8,251 bases of DNA from the NCBI GenBank assembly GCA_002389995.1, contig DGRR01000206.1:1-8251 (forward strand), written 5' to 3'. Numbering within the stretch: the first letter of the stretch is position 1; the number at the start of each line of letters is the position of its first letter. Source of the DNA: Ruminococcus sp. UBA4383 (GTDB lineage Bacteria > Bacillota > Clostridia > Oscillospirales > Ruminococcaceae). The position numbers and the translations under genes are program-made. The notes beneath the pieces are model-generated. The model saw only the letters and a program-made list of their open reading frames with translations. It was not told where the DNA came from and searched no databases. Below are positions 1-4,781 of this stretch, piece after piece.

Positions 1-485
1 TTGCAAAGGCTTATACTACCCGTGTCGGAAAAGGTCCTTTCCCGACTGAACTCGATGACGAAATCGGTGACAAAATCAGAAACGTTGGCGGAGAGTTCGG
101 TACTACAACAGGCAGACCCAGAAGAACAGGCTGGTTTGATGCAGTTATCGTCCGCCATTCCGTAAGAGTAAACGGTCTTGACAGTCTCGCTATCAATAAA
201 CTTGATACCCTCGCAGGAATTGATACACTTAAAATGTGCGTGGCTTACAAGAAGCCTGACGGCACTGTTACAGAAAATTTCCCGCCCACTCTCGAAGAAC
301 TTGACGGCTGTGAGCCTGTTTATGAGGAATTTGAAGGATTCAGCGAGGATATATCAAAATGTGCAAGCTTTGACGAACTTCCCGAAAACTGCAAAAAATA
401 TATCAAAAGACTTGAAGAACTTGTCGGCTGTCATGTAAGCATGGTCGGCATAGGTCCCGACAGAACCCAGATACTTGAAAGATAA
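1..485 (+). CDS. purA: Adenylosuccinate synthetase, C-terminal part (5' truncated by window)
   Basis: The reading frame is open from base 3 and ends with TAA at 483-485, giving about 160 C-terminal residues of an enzyme that is usually about 425-430 residues long. Adenylosuccinate synthetase joins IMP and aspartate using GTP in the cytosol, the first committed step from IMP to AMP. The fragment shows family hallmarks in order: VGKGPFPTE, then GGEFGTTTGRPRRTGWFD (the arginine-rich IMP/aspartate loop), then INKLDTLAGIDTLKMCVAYK (the C-terminal GTP-base region), and a terminal VGIGPDRTQILER close to the family ending. No frameshift or lesion is seen. The start and promoter lie outside the window. 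A GC-rich hairpin follows 19 nt after the stop. It appears transcriptionally separate from the next gene, which lies 203 nt downstream and has an unrelated function. Confidence 0.96.
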   Translation, partial: AKAYTTRVGKGPFPTELDDEIGDKIRNVGGEFGTTTGRPRRTGWFDAVIVRHSVRVNGLDSLAINKLDTLAGIDTLKMCVAYKKPDGTVTENFPPTLEELDGCEPVYEEFEGFSEDISKCASFDELPENCKKYIKRLEELVGCHVSMVGIGPDRTQILER

Positions 486-504
486 GCCATATTTTCAGAA
501 AAGC

Positions 505-536
505 CGCCGCATGGACAATATAACCTTCATGCGGCG
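505..536 (+). terminator. Hairpin after purA, possible terminator without T-run
   Basis: A perfect 9-bp inverted repeat, CGCCGCATG (505-513) and CATGCGGCG (528-536), encloses a 14-nt loop. It begins 19 nt after the purA stop. The sequence after the stem is ACAATAATAATAA rather than a run of T, so intrinsic termination is uncertain. It may be a weak or factor-assisted terminator, or a stabilising 3' hairpin for the purA mRNA. Confidence 0.45.
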
Positions 537-553
537 ACAATAATAATAAATCA

Positions 554-559
554 TATAAT
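554..559 (+). promoter_or_regulatory. Possible -10 box for the dockerin gene
   Basis: A consensus TATAAT lies in an AT-rich stretch directly before the repeat element. No recognisable TTGACA-like -35 is found 16-18 nt upstream (the sequence there is GCGGCG) and there is no TGn extension, so support is weak. If real, transcription would begin near 566 and the whole repeat element would be in the 5' leader of the transglutaminase-dockerin mRNA. Confidence 0.25.
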
Positions 560-560
560 A

Positions 561-597
561 TCGGCAGCGTTCCCCCATTCAGAATAACAGGGGGCTT
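561..597 (+). repeat. 37-nt direct repeat, copy 1
   Basis: This copy matches 647-683 at 36 of 37 positions, offset 86 nt. The only difference is base 592 (G) against 678 (A). The copy contains CGGCAGC, then TTCCCCC, and ends in a run of five G. The C-run (572-576) can pair with its own G-run (590-594) to make a small hairpin. The CGGCAGC arm can pair with GCTGCCG at 607-613. The sequence is clearly richer in G and C than the bases on either side. Confidence 0.9.
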
Positions 598-613
598 GGG
601 GGATAAGCTGCCG
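562..613 (+). repeat. Imperfect palindrome joining repeat copy 1 to the spacer
   Basis: CGGCAGC (562-568) is the exact reverse complement of GCTGCCG (607-613). Inside it, TCCCCC (571-576) is complementary to GGGGGA (598-603). This would form a long stem with a small internal loop. The same 598-613 arm is equally complementary to copy 2 (648-662), so the two pairings exclude each other. Confidence 0.7.
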
Positions 614-662
614 TCTTGCCGGAGCGACAGCGCAGGCAAGGCTCATTCGGCAGCGTTCCCCC
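598..662 (+). repeat. Alternative palindrome joining the spacer to repeat copy 2
   Basis: GGGGGA (598-603) and GCTGCCG (607-613) are complementary to TCCCCC (657-662) and CGGCAGC (648-654). The enclosed sequence contains a further inner stem, CTTGCC (615-620) with GGCAAG (635-640). The fold would be about 65 nt long and end 12 nt before the Shine-Dalgarno sequence. Whether it forms in RNA is not shown here. Confidence 0.65.
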
Positions 663-683
663 ATTCAGAATAACAGGAGGCTT
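647..683 (+). repeat. 37-nt direct repeat, copy 2, carrying the ribosome binding site
   Basis: This is the second copy of the 561-597 repeat. Its G-run is changed from GGGGG to GGAGG by one base at 678, and the resulting AGGAGG (675-680) is the Shine-Dalgarno sequence of the gene starting at 689. The change also puts a C-A mismatch into the local C-run/G-run hairpin that copy 1 can form perfectly. Confidence 0.9.
675..680 (+). promoter_or_regulatory. Ribosome binding site of the dockerin gene, inside a repeat
   Basis: AGGAGG is followed by 8 nt and then ATG at 689. It is a full match to the anti-Shine-Dalgarno core and fixes the start codon. It is unusual because it lies within copy 2 of a duplicated 37-nt element. 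Confidence 0.85.
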
Positions 684-688
684 TAATT

Positions 689-1837
689 ATGAAATTCATG
701 AACAAACTGCTTGCCGCAGGCTTGTCCGTATGCGTACTGCTTACAATGCCTGCCGTCAGTGCATCGGCTGAGGAATATGAATATGAAGCATCTTCTGTTT
801 CCGAAGCCGCTGACAGACTCAGAGAGGGTATGTGTGCAAGAATAAATAATTTCAGCGTGACTGTACCCGTTTCAATAATAAAAGGCGATGCAATTACTGA
901 TATTCTTGTGTATGCACTTTCCGAAACAGGCAAAAGCACCGAAGGCGACTATCTGCGCTGGAATCTCAGTTCTTACGGCTGTAAAATAGTCTATAACAAA
1001 TTTGACGGTACTTATACGCTCAATTACACTATCGGCTATAATTCAACAGCACAGCAGGAAAAACTACTGACCGAAAAATTAGAAATCATCAAGAAAAATC
1101 TCTCTCTTGACGGAAATACAAACTATGAGAAAATTAAGAAAATATATGGCTATATAGTCAATAACGTAAACTATGCAACCGATGAAACAGGTACGGAAAT
1201 ATTTTCCGCATACGGAGCAGGCGTTGACGGTGAGGCGGTCTGTCAGGGATATTCCCTGCTTATGTACAGACTTCTTACAGAATGTGATGTGCCGTGCAGA
1301 ATAATCCCCGGTACGGGAAATTCTGCCAATCATGCGTGGAATATCGCTGAGGCTGACGGAACATATTATTTCCTCGATTCAACATGGGATTCTCAGGCAA
1401 AAGCTAAAAATTTCCTTTTCTTCATGCGTGGAAGTGAGGATATGGACTCTCTTGTAACAGGAAATTCCCATACATACGGCGTATGGTCTGCGGAAAGTTC
1501 TCCGCTTTATGATGACTATTTGTCAGAAGAATTTGCAGAAAAATATCCGATATCCGAATATGCATACGATATAAATTCTCCAAAACCCGAAATAAATCTC
1601 GGTGATGTCGATATGGACGGATATATAGATTCTTCGGACGCATCTGCGGTACTGCTTGCATATTCAAGAGTTTCAACGGGAAAAACTTCGGGACTGAATG
1701 AACTCCAAAAAAAATCTTCCGATGTTGACGGCAACAAAATAATAAATTCTTCTGATGCTTCCGTTATTTTAAGCTATTATTCAGATATTTCCACAGGTAA
1801 AAAAATTTCAATCTATGACTTTGTAAACGGAAACTAA
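689..1837 (+). CDS. Secreted transglutaminase-fold protein with C-terminal dockerin
   Basis: The product has 382 residues. Residues 1-27 are a signal peptide (MKFMNK, hydrophobic core, SASA before EE), so it is exported. Residues 145-235 form a transglutaminase-like (papain-fold) core with an apparent Cys-His-Asp triad: Cys185 in AVCQGYS, His215 in NHAWN and Asp230 in FLDSTWD. Residues 305-370 are a dockerin with two calcium-binding loops (D306, D308, D310, D314, D317 and D345, D347, N349, N353, D356), each followed by a DASxxL helix. Dockerins bind cohesins on scaffoldins, so the protein probably joins a cellulosome or sits on the cell surface. Such bacterial domains may act as cysteine proteases, peptide or isopeptide hydrolases, or cross-linking enzymes; the sequence does not say which. 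Residues 28-140 match nothing I recognise. The start is fixed by AGGAGG 8 nt upstream. No carbohydrate-active domain is present. Confidence 0.9.
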   Translation: MKFMNKLLAAGLSVCVLLTMPAVSASAEEYEYEASSVSEAADRLREGMCARINNFSVTVPVSIIKGDAITDILVYALSETGKSTEGDYLRWNLSSYGCKIVYNKFDGTYTLNYTIGYNSTAQQEKLLTEKLEIIKKNLSLDGNTNYEKIKKIYGYIVNNVNYATDETGTEIFSAYGAGVDGEAVCQGYSLLMYRLLTECDVPCRIIPGTGNSANHAWNIAEADGTYYFLDSTWDSQAKAKNFLFFMRGSEDMDSLVTGNSHTYGVWSAESSPLYDDYLSEEFAEKYPISEYAYDINSPKPEINLGDVDMDGYIDSSDASAVLLAYSRVSTGKTSGLNELQKKSSDVDGNKIINSSDASVILSYYSDISTGKKISIYDFVNGN

Positions 1838-1841
1838 ACCG

Positions 1842-1859
1842 TGATTTTCAATAAAATCA
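1842..1859 (+). other. Weak AT-rich hairpin between two genes
   Basis: TGATTTT (1842-1848) and AAAATCA (1853-1859) form a 7-bp stem with a 4-nt loop just after the dockerin gene. It is AT-rich and no T-run follows, so it is unlikely to be a strong terminator. The next gene could be partly co-transcribed. No convincing promoter is seen in 1838-1901. Confidence 0.3.
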
Positions 1860-1889
1860 GTGGATATCCCACATTTAAAATAAGCAAAC

Positions 1890-1896
1890 GAGGTGA
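1890..1896 (+). promoter_or_regulatory. Ribosome binding site that fixes the start at 1902
   Basis: GAGGTGA lies 5 nt before ATG at 1902. A GTG in the same frame at 1893 is part of this Shine-Dalgarno sequence, so it is very unlikely to be the start codon. Confidence 0.8.
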
Positions 1897-1901
1897 AAAA
1901 T

Positions 1902-3074
1902 ATGAATGATGAAAATAATTCTCTGCCCGTCCTCGATGATATGGAGTTTCAGGACAATGACAGAAAAGGCGCACCCACAGGCGTTTCCGCTCCCGTCCTC
2001 GATGACATTGATTTTCAGGATACTGCGAGAAAAGGCGCACCCACAGGCGTAGCCGCTCCCATACTCGATGATATGGAAGATATGAGCTACGGCATACGCA
2101 GAGGCGCACCCACAGGCGTTTCCGCTCCGATTCTCGATGATATGACAGACTTTGATTCACATGAGAGAAAAGGCGCACCCACAGGCGTTTCAGCTCCTAT
2201 ACTCGACAATTCCGAATATACGGAAGAACCCGAAAAATTTATTCTCACTGATGAGGATATAATTGCAGGTCTTTCTCCCGAACAGAAAACCATGTTCGAT
2301 ACTCTCCCCGCTGAAAAACAGCAGATGATAATTGATATGCGCCGTAAACAGCTCGGAGCAGAAGCACCGCCTCCTCCGCCTCCTGCCGCTCCCGTACTCG
2401 ATGAGGATAATTATGTTCCTCCTCCGCCGAAAACTGAACCTGAAGAACCTGCTACACCTATTACTGCACCTGTTCTCGATGATGAACCCGATGTACCCGA
2501 ATATGTTCCGAAATATGCCAACAAAGACCTCGAAAAAATCAAGGAGGAAGCTAAGAAAAAAGCTGTTTCTTCTCAGCTCGTTTCAAATCAGAAGGACGAA
2601 AAGGAAAGCCTGCGTATGATGATGCAGCTTAAAGAGGAACGTAAGGCTGAAATGGCTCAAAAAGGCTTTAAAATTGTCATTATTCTTGCAGTTCTCGGAG
2701 TAGTTGCAGCCGTTGCATTTTATCTTCTCTATGCAGGAAAACTCGGACTTGACTATAAGAGCGGAATGAGCGGTATAGCAAATACTGTAAGCGAATCTGC
2801 ATTGTATATTGCAGGTGCGGCAGGACTTAGTTCACTTCTTCTTCTTACAGGAATAAGCTTTTTCAAGTCTCTTGCATCGTTTGTATTTCTTGTCACGGGA
2901 ATAATACAGGTTTTCCCCGGACTGCCGATGTTCCCGCAGCATAACGGAAGCATGGGGCTTGTGGCTGTATTGTATGCAGTGGCGATAGTCTGCACAATAT
3001 CTGTATTCATCACACTTTCCGCAAGTGAATGTGTAGGACTTTATTTCAGCCGAAACAAAATAAATAACAGATAA
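1902..3074 (+). CDS. Unknown protein: RKGAPTGVSAPxLDD repeats plus four membrane helices
   Basis: I do not recognise this 390-residue protein. Residues 8-103 carry five PxLDD motifs separated by four copies of R(K/R)GAPTGV(S/A)AP at 22-23-residue spacing. The linkers between copies are acidic and variable. APVLDE and APVLDD recur at about 163-168 and 189-194 in a proline-rich stretch that includes a run of six prolines. Residues 205-255 are charged and look helical, probably a coiled coil. Hydrophobic segments follow at about 257-278, 300-317, 321-338 and 352-373, so four membrane helices are predicted. There is no signal peptide. By the positive-inside rule the long, probably disordered N-terminus should be cytoplasmic, where the repeated motif could serve as a multivalent docking site (inference). 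No catalytic motif is seen. The gene follows the dockerin gene by 64 nt and ends at a strong terminator. Confidence 0.85.
   Translation: MNDENNSLPVLDDMEFQDNDRKGAPTGVSAPVLDDIDFQDTARKGAPTGVAAPILDDMEDMSYGIRRGAPTGVSAPILDDMTDFDSHERKGAPTGVSAPILDNSEYTEEPEKFILTDEDIIAGLSPEQKTMFDTLPAEKQQMIIDMRRKQLGAEAPPPPPPAAPVLDEDNYVPPPPKTEPEEPATPITAPVLDDEPDVPEYVPKYANKDLEKIKEEAKKKAVSSQLVSNQKDEKESLRMMMQLKEERKAEMAQKGFKIVIILAVLGVVAAVAFYLLYAGKLGLDYKSGMSGIANTVSESALYIAGAAGLSSLLLLTGISFFKSLASFVFLVTGIIQVFPGLPMFPQHNGSMGLVAVLYAVAIVCTISVFITLSASECVGLYFSRNKINNR
1962..2206 (+). repeat. Coding tandem repeat, four copies, 66-69-bp period
   Basis: Four copies of a conserved core of about 40 bp (the GGCGCACCCACAGGCGT region and the following CTCGATGA) begin their GGCGCAC at 1968, 2034, 2103 and 2172. 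The spacings are 66, 69 and 69 bp, all multiples of three. The core is nearly identical at the DNA level, including synonymous positions, while the sequence between cores has diverged. This suggests recent duplication or gene conversion combined with selection on the core. The element lies inside the coding region and is not a CRISPR array. Confidence 0.9.
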
Positions 3075-3078
3075 AAAT

Positions 3079-3104
3079 AACTGACTTCCATAAGGAAGTC
3101 AGTT
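3079..3104. terminator. Strong intrinsic terminator, probably bidirectional
   Basis: ACTGACTTCC (3080-3089) and GGAAGTCAGT (3094-3103) form a perfect 10-bp stem with an ATAA loop, extended by an A-T pair at 3079 and 3104. On the plus strand it runs into five T (3103-3107). On the minus strand it is followed by TTATTTTTAT from the region just after the stop at 3074. It lies between two converging genes (stops at 3074 and 3109) and can serve both. Confidence 0.93.
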
Positions 3105-3108
3105 TTTG

Positions 3109-3375
3109 TTATATATTCCTGTTATCTTCAAGGAAAATATTTTCAAGCCATTTTATCAACTCGTCAAAACCCTCCTGAGATTTTTCAAAATCCTTTGTAT
3201 TTTCGATGACGGCTTTATCTGAGCATAATCTGCCGTGCCATGTAAGGCATTTAAGAGAATCACCGTTTTTTATTATATATGAAAAATCTCCCTTACTGCC
3301 TGAATAGTTATTACCGCTTTCAAAGTAGTGGAATTTTGGAATCTGGAAAATTTTTGAAACGCTTGTATCAGCCAA
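3109..3375 (-). CDS. Small protein of unknown function, TTG start
   Basis: The product has 88 residues, is soluble, and has no signal peptide or membrane segment. I cannot assign a function. The middle is rich in aromatic and glycine residues (FHYFESGNNYSGSKGDFSY, residues 15-33), followed by KCLTWHGRLCSDKA with Cys43 and Cys51, and the C-terminus is an acidic helix. The start is TTG at 3375: GAGGTG lies 5 nt upstream, and an in-frame TGA occurs four codons further upstream, so no ATG start is possible there. The TGA of the preceding HAD gene (3385-3387) overlaps this Shine-Dalgarno sequence and the gap is 9 nt, which points to translational coupling. It is the last gene before the shared terminator. 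The real coding status is supported by context and ribosome binding site, not by a known family. Confidence 0.7.
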   Translation of the reverse strand: MADTSVSKIFQIPKFHYFESGNNYSGSKGDFSYIIKNGDSLKCLTWHGRLCSDKAVIENTKDFEKSQEGFDELIKWLENIFLEDNRNI

Positions 3376-3380
3376 ATTAT

Positions 3381-3386
3381 CACCTC
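3381..3386 (-). promoter_or_regulatory. Ribosome binding site that supports a TTG start
   Basis: Read on the minus strand, GAGGTG lies 5 nt before TTG at 3375. It overlaps the stop codon of the upstream HAD gene, as is typical of translationally coupled genes. Confidence 0.7.
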
Positions 3387-4038
3387 ATCTGAAAAAATCC
3401 TTTGCGGCTTCGAGGTCGGGATATACTGCGCTTAAAAGAGGAATAATCTCATCATCAGGCTGAGTCAGGTCAGGAATCATAATCGCCTTGCAGCCTGCGG
3501 CATGAGCGGATTTTATACCGTTGGGGGAATCCTCAAAGGCAGCGCACATATTTGCAGGCAGTTCAAGACATTCTGCTGCTGTGAGATAGATATCGGGCTG
3601 AGGCTTTCCGTTTTCGACCATATCGCCGCAGATTATGGAATCAAAGAGATTTTCCGCATTTATTTTTCTGAGATAAAGCGTAGTTCTCTCACGGTTTGTA
3701 GCGGTAGCGACAGCGGTTCTGATATTATTTTCTTTAAGGAAGGAAAGCAGTTCCCTCATGCCTTTTTTGACCTGTATGCCGTTTTTTTCTATATCCTCGT
3801 TAATAAGTTCGGTACGCCTTTTTCTTATATCTTCGGTCGGAAACTCATTTCCGAAAATACCTTTTAATTTAGGAATGGAATATTTTCTTGCGAGGCTGCG
3901 TATAGCGAAAACGTGTTCATCGAGCATTGTATACCCATATTCTGCGGCAGCCTGTTTCCAGTATTTAAGGTAAAGTTTTTCGGTATCTATAAGCAGACCG
4001 TCCATATCGAAAATTGCGCCTCTGATATTATTTTCCAT
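3385..4038 (-). CDS. HAD-superfamily phosphatase, beta-phosphoglucomutase-like
   Basis: The product has 217 residues, the usual length for HAD subfamily IA. Motif I is FDMDGLLIDTE, with nucleophile Asp11 and general acid/base Asp13. Motif II is AVATAT with Thr112. Motif III is GKPQPD with Lys145. Motif IV is FEDSPNG with Glu169 and Asp170. The helical cap lies between about residues 18 and 90. These enzymes hydrolyse phosphate esters of small molecules, or isomerise beta-glucose 1-phosphate, in the cytosol with Mg2+. The GLLIDTE and EDSPNG wording is typical of the beta-phosphoglucomutase/sugar-phosphatase branch, but the exact substrate cannot be read from the sequence. It begins 2 nt after the stop of the AIM24 gene, so the two are probably co-transcribed and coupled. 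The nearby glgA makes a sugar-phosphate role attractive but unproven. Confidence 0.92.
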   Translation of the reverse strand: MENNIRGAIFDMDGLLIDTEKLYLKYWKQAAAEYGYTMLDEHVFAIRSLARKYSIPKLKGIFGNEFPTEDIRKRRTELINEDIEKNGIQVKKGMRELLSFLKENNIRTAVATATNRERTTLYLRKINAENLFDSIICGDMVENGKPQPDIYLTAAECLELPANMCAAFEDSPNGIKSAHAAGCKAIMIPDLTQPDDEIIPLLSAVYPDLEAAKDFFR

Positions 4039-4040
4039 AA

Positions 4041-4721
4041 TCAGCCTTTTACAGGTATTCTGGAAATTATTCTTGCGGCAAATTCGTTGAAGCTCTGAGT
4101 CTGGAGGATAATTCTTCCCGGACCTGTAAGTTTGGTAAGGAAAAGACCTTCACCGCCGAAAAGAACATTTTTCAGACCTTTTACGGTTTCGACCTCATAC
4201 TTTACAGCTTCTTCAAATGCAACGACATTTCCCGTATCGACTTTTATAACTTCACCGGGGGCGAGATTTCTCTCAACGATATCGCCTGCGACTTCGAGGA
4301 ATACCATGCCTTTTCCTGAAATTTTCTGGAGAATGAAGCCTTCACCGCCGAAAAGACCTGCGGAGAATTTTTTGGTAAATGTAGCCTCAACGCTTATATT
4401 GTGTTCAGCGCAGAGGAAAGCACCTTTCTGACAGATGAAAGTACCCGATATTCCGATATCAACGGGTACGACTTTTCCGGGGACGGTAGAACCGAATGCA
4501 ACGACTGCGCCGTCACGTTCCGCACGGTAGTTTGCCATGAACATTGATTCTCCCGAAAACATTCTTCCGATACTTTTTCTTATACCGCCCTTTGCATCTG
4601 TTGTCATTGTGATACCTTCGGACTGCCATATCATACCGCCCGACTGGGTATACATAGTTTCGCCTGCACTGAGAGTACATTCAACGGCAGGAACTACGTT
4701 TCCGATAAGTTCATATTTCAT
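4041..4721 (-). CDS. AIM24 / TIGR00266 family protein
   Basis: The product has 226 residues, the usual length for the family (formerly DUF124). It opens with MKYELIGNVVPAVECTLSAGETMYTQSGGMIW, the normal start for TIGR00266 proteins. It has the typical glycine-rich beta-barrel pattern, with two LFGGEG motifs (residues 123-128 and 187-192) 64 residues apart in matching contexts (GLFGGEGFILQKISG and VLFGGEGLFLTKLTG). The family is related by name to a yeast mitochondrial protein; the bacterial members have no firmly known biochemical activity. There is no signal peptide or membrane helix, so it is probably cytosolic. AAAGGTGA lies 6 nt before the ATG. It is followed closely by the HAD gene and preceded by glgA and a hairpin. 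Confidence 0.9.
   Translation of the reverse strand: MKYELIGNVVPAVECTLSAGETMYTQSGGMIWQSEGITMTTDAKGGIRKSIGRMFSGESMFMANYRAERDGAVVAFGSTVPGKVVPVDIGISGTFICQKGAFLCAEHNISVEATFTKKFSAGLFGGEGFILQKISGKGMVFLEVAGDIVERNLAPGEVIKVDTGNVVAFEEAVKYEVETVKGLKNVLFGGEGLFLTKLTGPGRIILQTQSFNEFAARIISRIPVKG
4147..4356 (-). repeat. Internal 18-nt repeat within the AIM24 gene
   Basis: CCTTCACCGCCGAAAAGA occurs at 4147-4164 and again at 4339-4356, exactly 192 bp (64 codons) apart. It encodes the two LFGGEG motifs. It reflects an internal duplication of the beta-sandwich half that is common in this family, and not a mobile sequence. Confidence 0.8.
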
Positions 4722-4727
4722 AAAAAA

Positions 4728-4735
4728 TCACCTTT
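4728..4735 (-). promoter_or_regulatory. Ribosome binding site of the AIM24 gene
   Basis: On the minus strand AAAGGTGA lies 6 nt before ATG at 4721. It is only 6 nt downstream of the 13-bp hairpin at 4742-4773, so the hairpin could influence ribosome access or protect the mRNA end. Confidence 0.7.
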
Positions 4736-4741
4736 CCCTAT

Positions 4742-4773
4742 ATATTCTCCCTGAAACGAATCAGGGAGAATAT
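4742..4773. other. 13-bp hairpin between glgA and the AIM24 gene
   Basis: ATATTCTCCCTGA (4742-4754) and TCAGGGAGAATAT (4761-4773) are perfect inverted repeats with a 6-nt loop. In the direction of the genes (minus strand) the stem is followed by ATAGGGAAAGG, which is not a T-run. A TGAAATTTTT tail exists only on the plus strand, where no gene ends. It is therefore best seen as an intercistronic hairpin that attenuates or processes the glgA transcript, or as an imperfect terminator. Confidence 0.65.
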
Positions 4774-4781
4774 TGAAATTT

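Noticed and set aside
403..639. 78-aa open frame on the minus strand over the end of purA and the repeat element
   Set aside because: It overlaps the purA coding end and the palindromic repeat, lacks a convincing ribosome binding site, and its product looks like translated repeat sequence.
561..683. Two 37-nt repeats with a 49-nt spacer, resembling a minimal CRISPR array
   Set aside because: There are only two copies, the spacer is itself palindromic and complementary to the repeats, no cas gene is present, and the second copy serves as a ribosome binding site. A structured repeat element explains it better.
722..735. Possible lipobox around Cys15 in the signal peptide of the dockerin protein
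   Set aside because: The cysteine lies inside the hydrophobic core with more hydrophobic residues after it, and a good signal peptidase I site (SASA before EE) follows, so secretion with cleavage at residue 27 is more likely.
1893..1895. GTG as the start of the repeat-membrane protein
   Set aside because: The GTG is part of the Shine-Dalgarno sequence GAGGTGA; ATG at 1902 is correctly spaced behind it.
1834..2178. 114-aa open frame on the minus strand with internal RLWVRL repeats
   Set aside because: Its repeats are simply the antisense of the RKGAPTGVSAP coding repeats; the plus-strand protein with membrane helices and a good ribosome binding site is the real gene.
3502..3867. 121-aa open frame on the plus strand
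   Set aside because: It is antisense to the HAD phosphatase, whose four catalytic motifs are intact, and it has no family resemblance.
4132..4431. 99-aa open frame on the plus strand, antisense to the AIM24 gene
   Set aside because: The minus-strand product is a full-length recognisable AIM24 family protein; the antisense frame is a by-product of its codon use.
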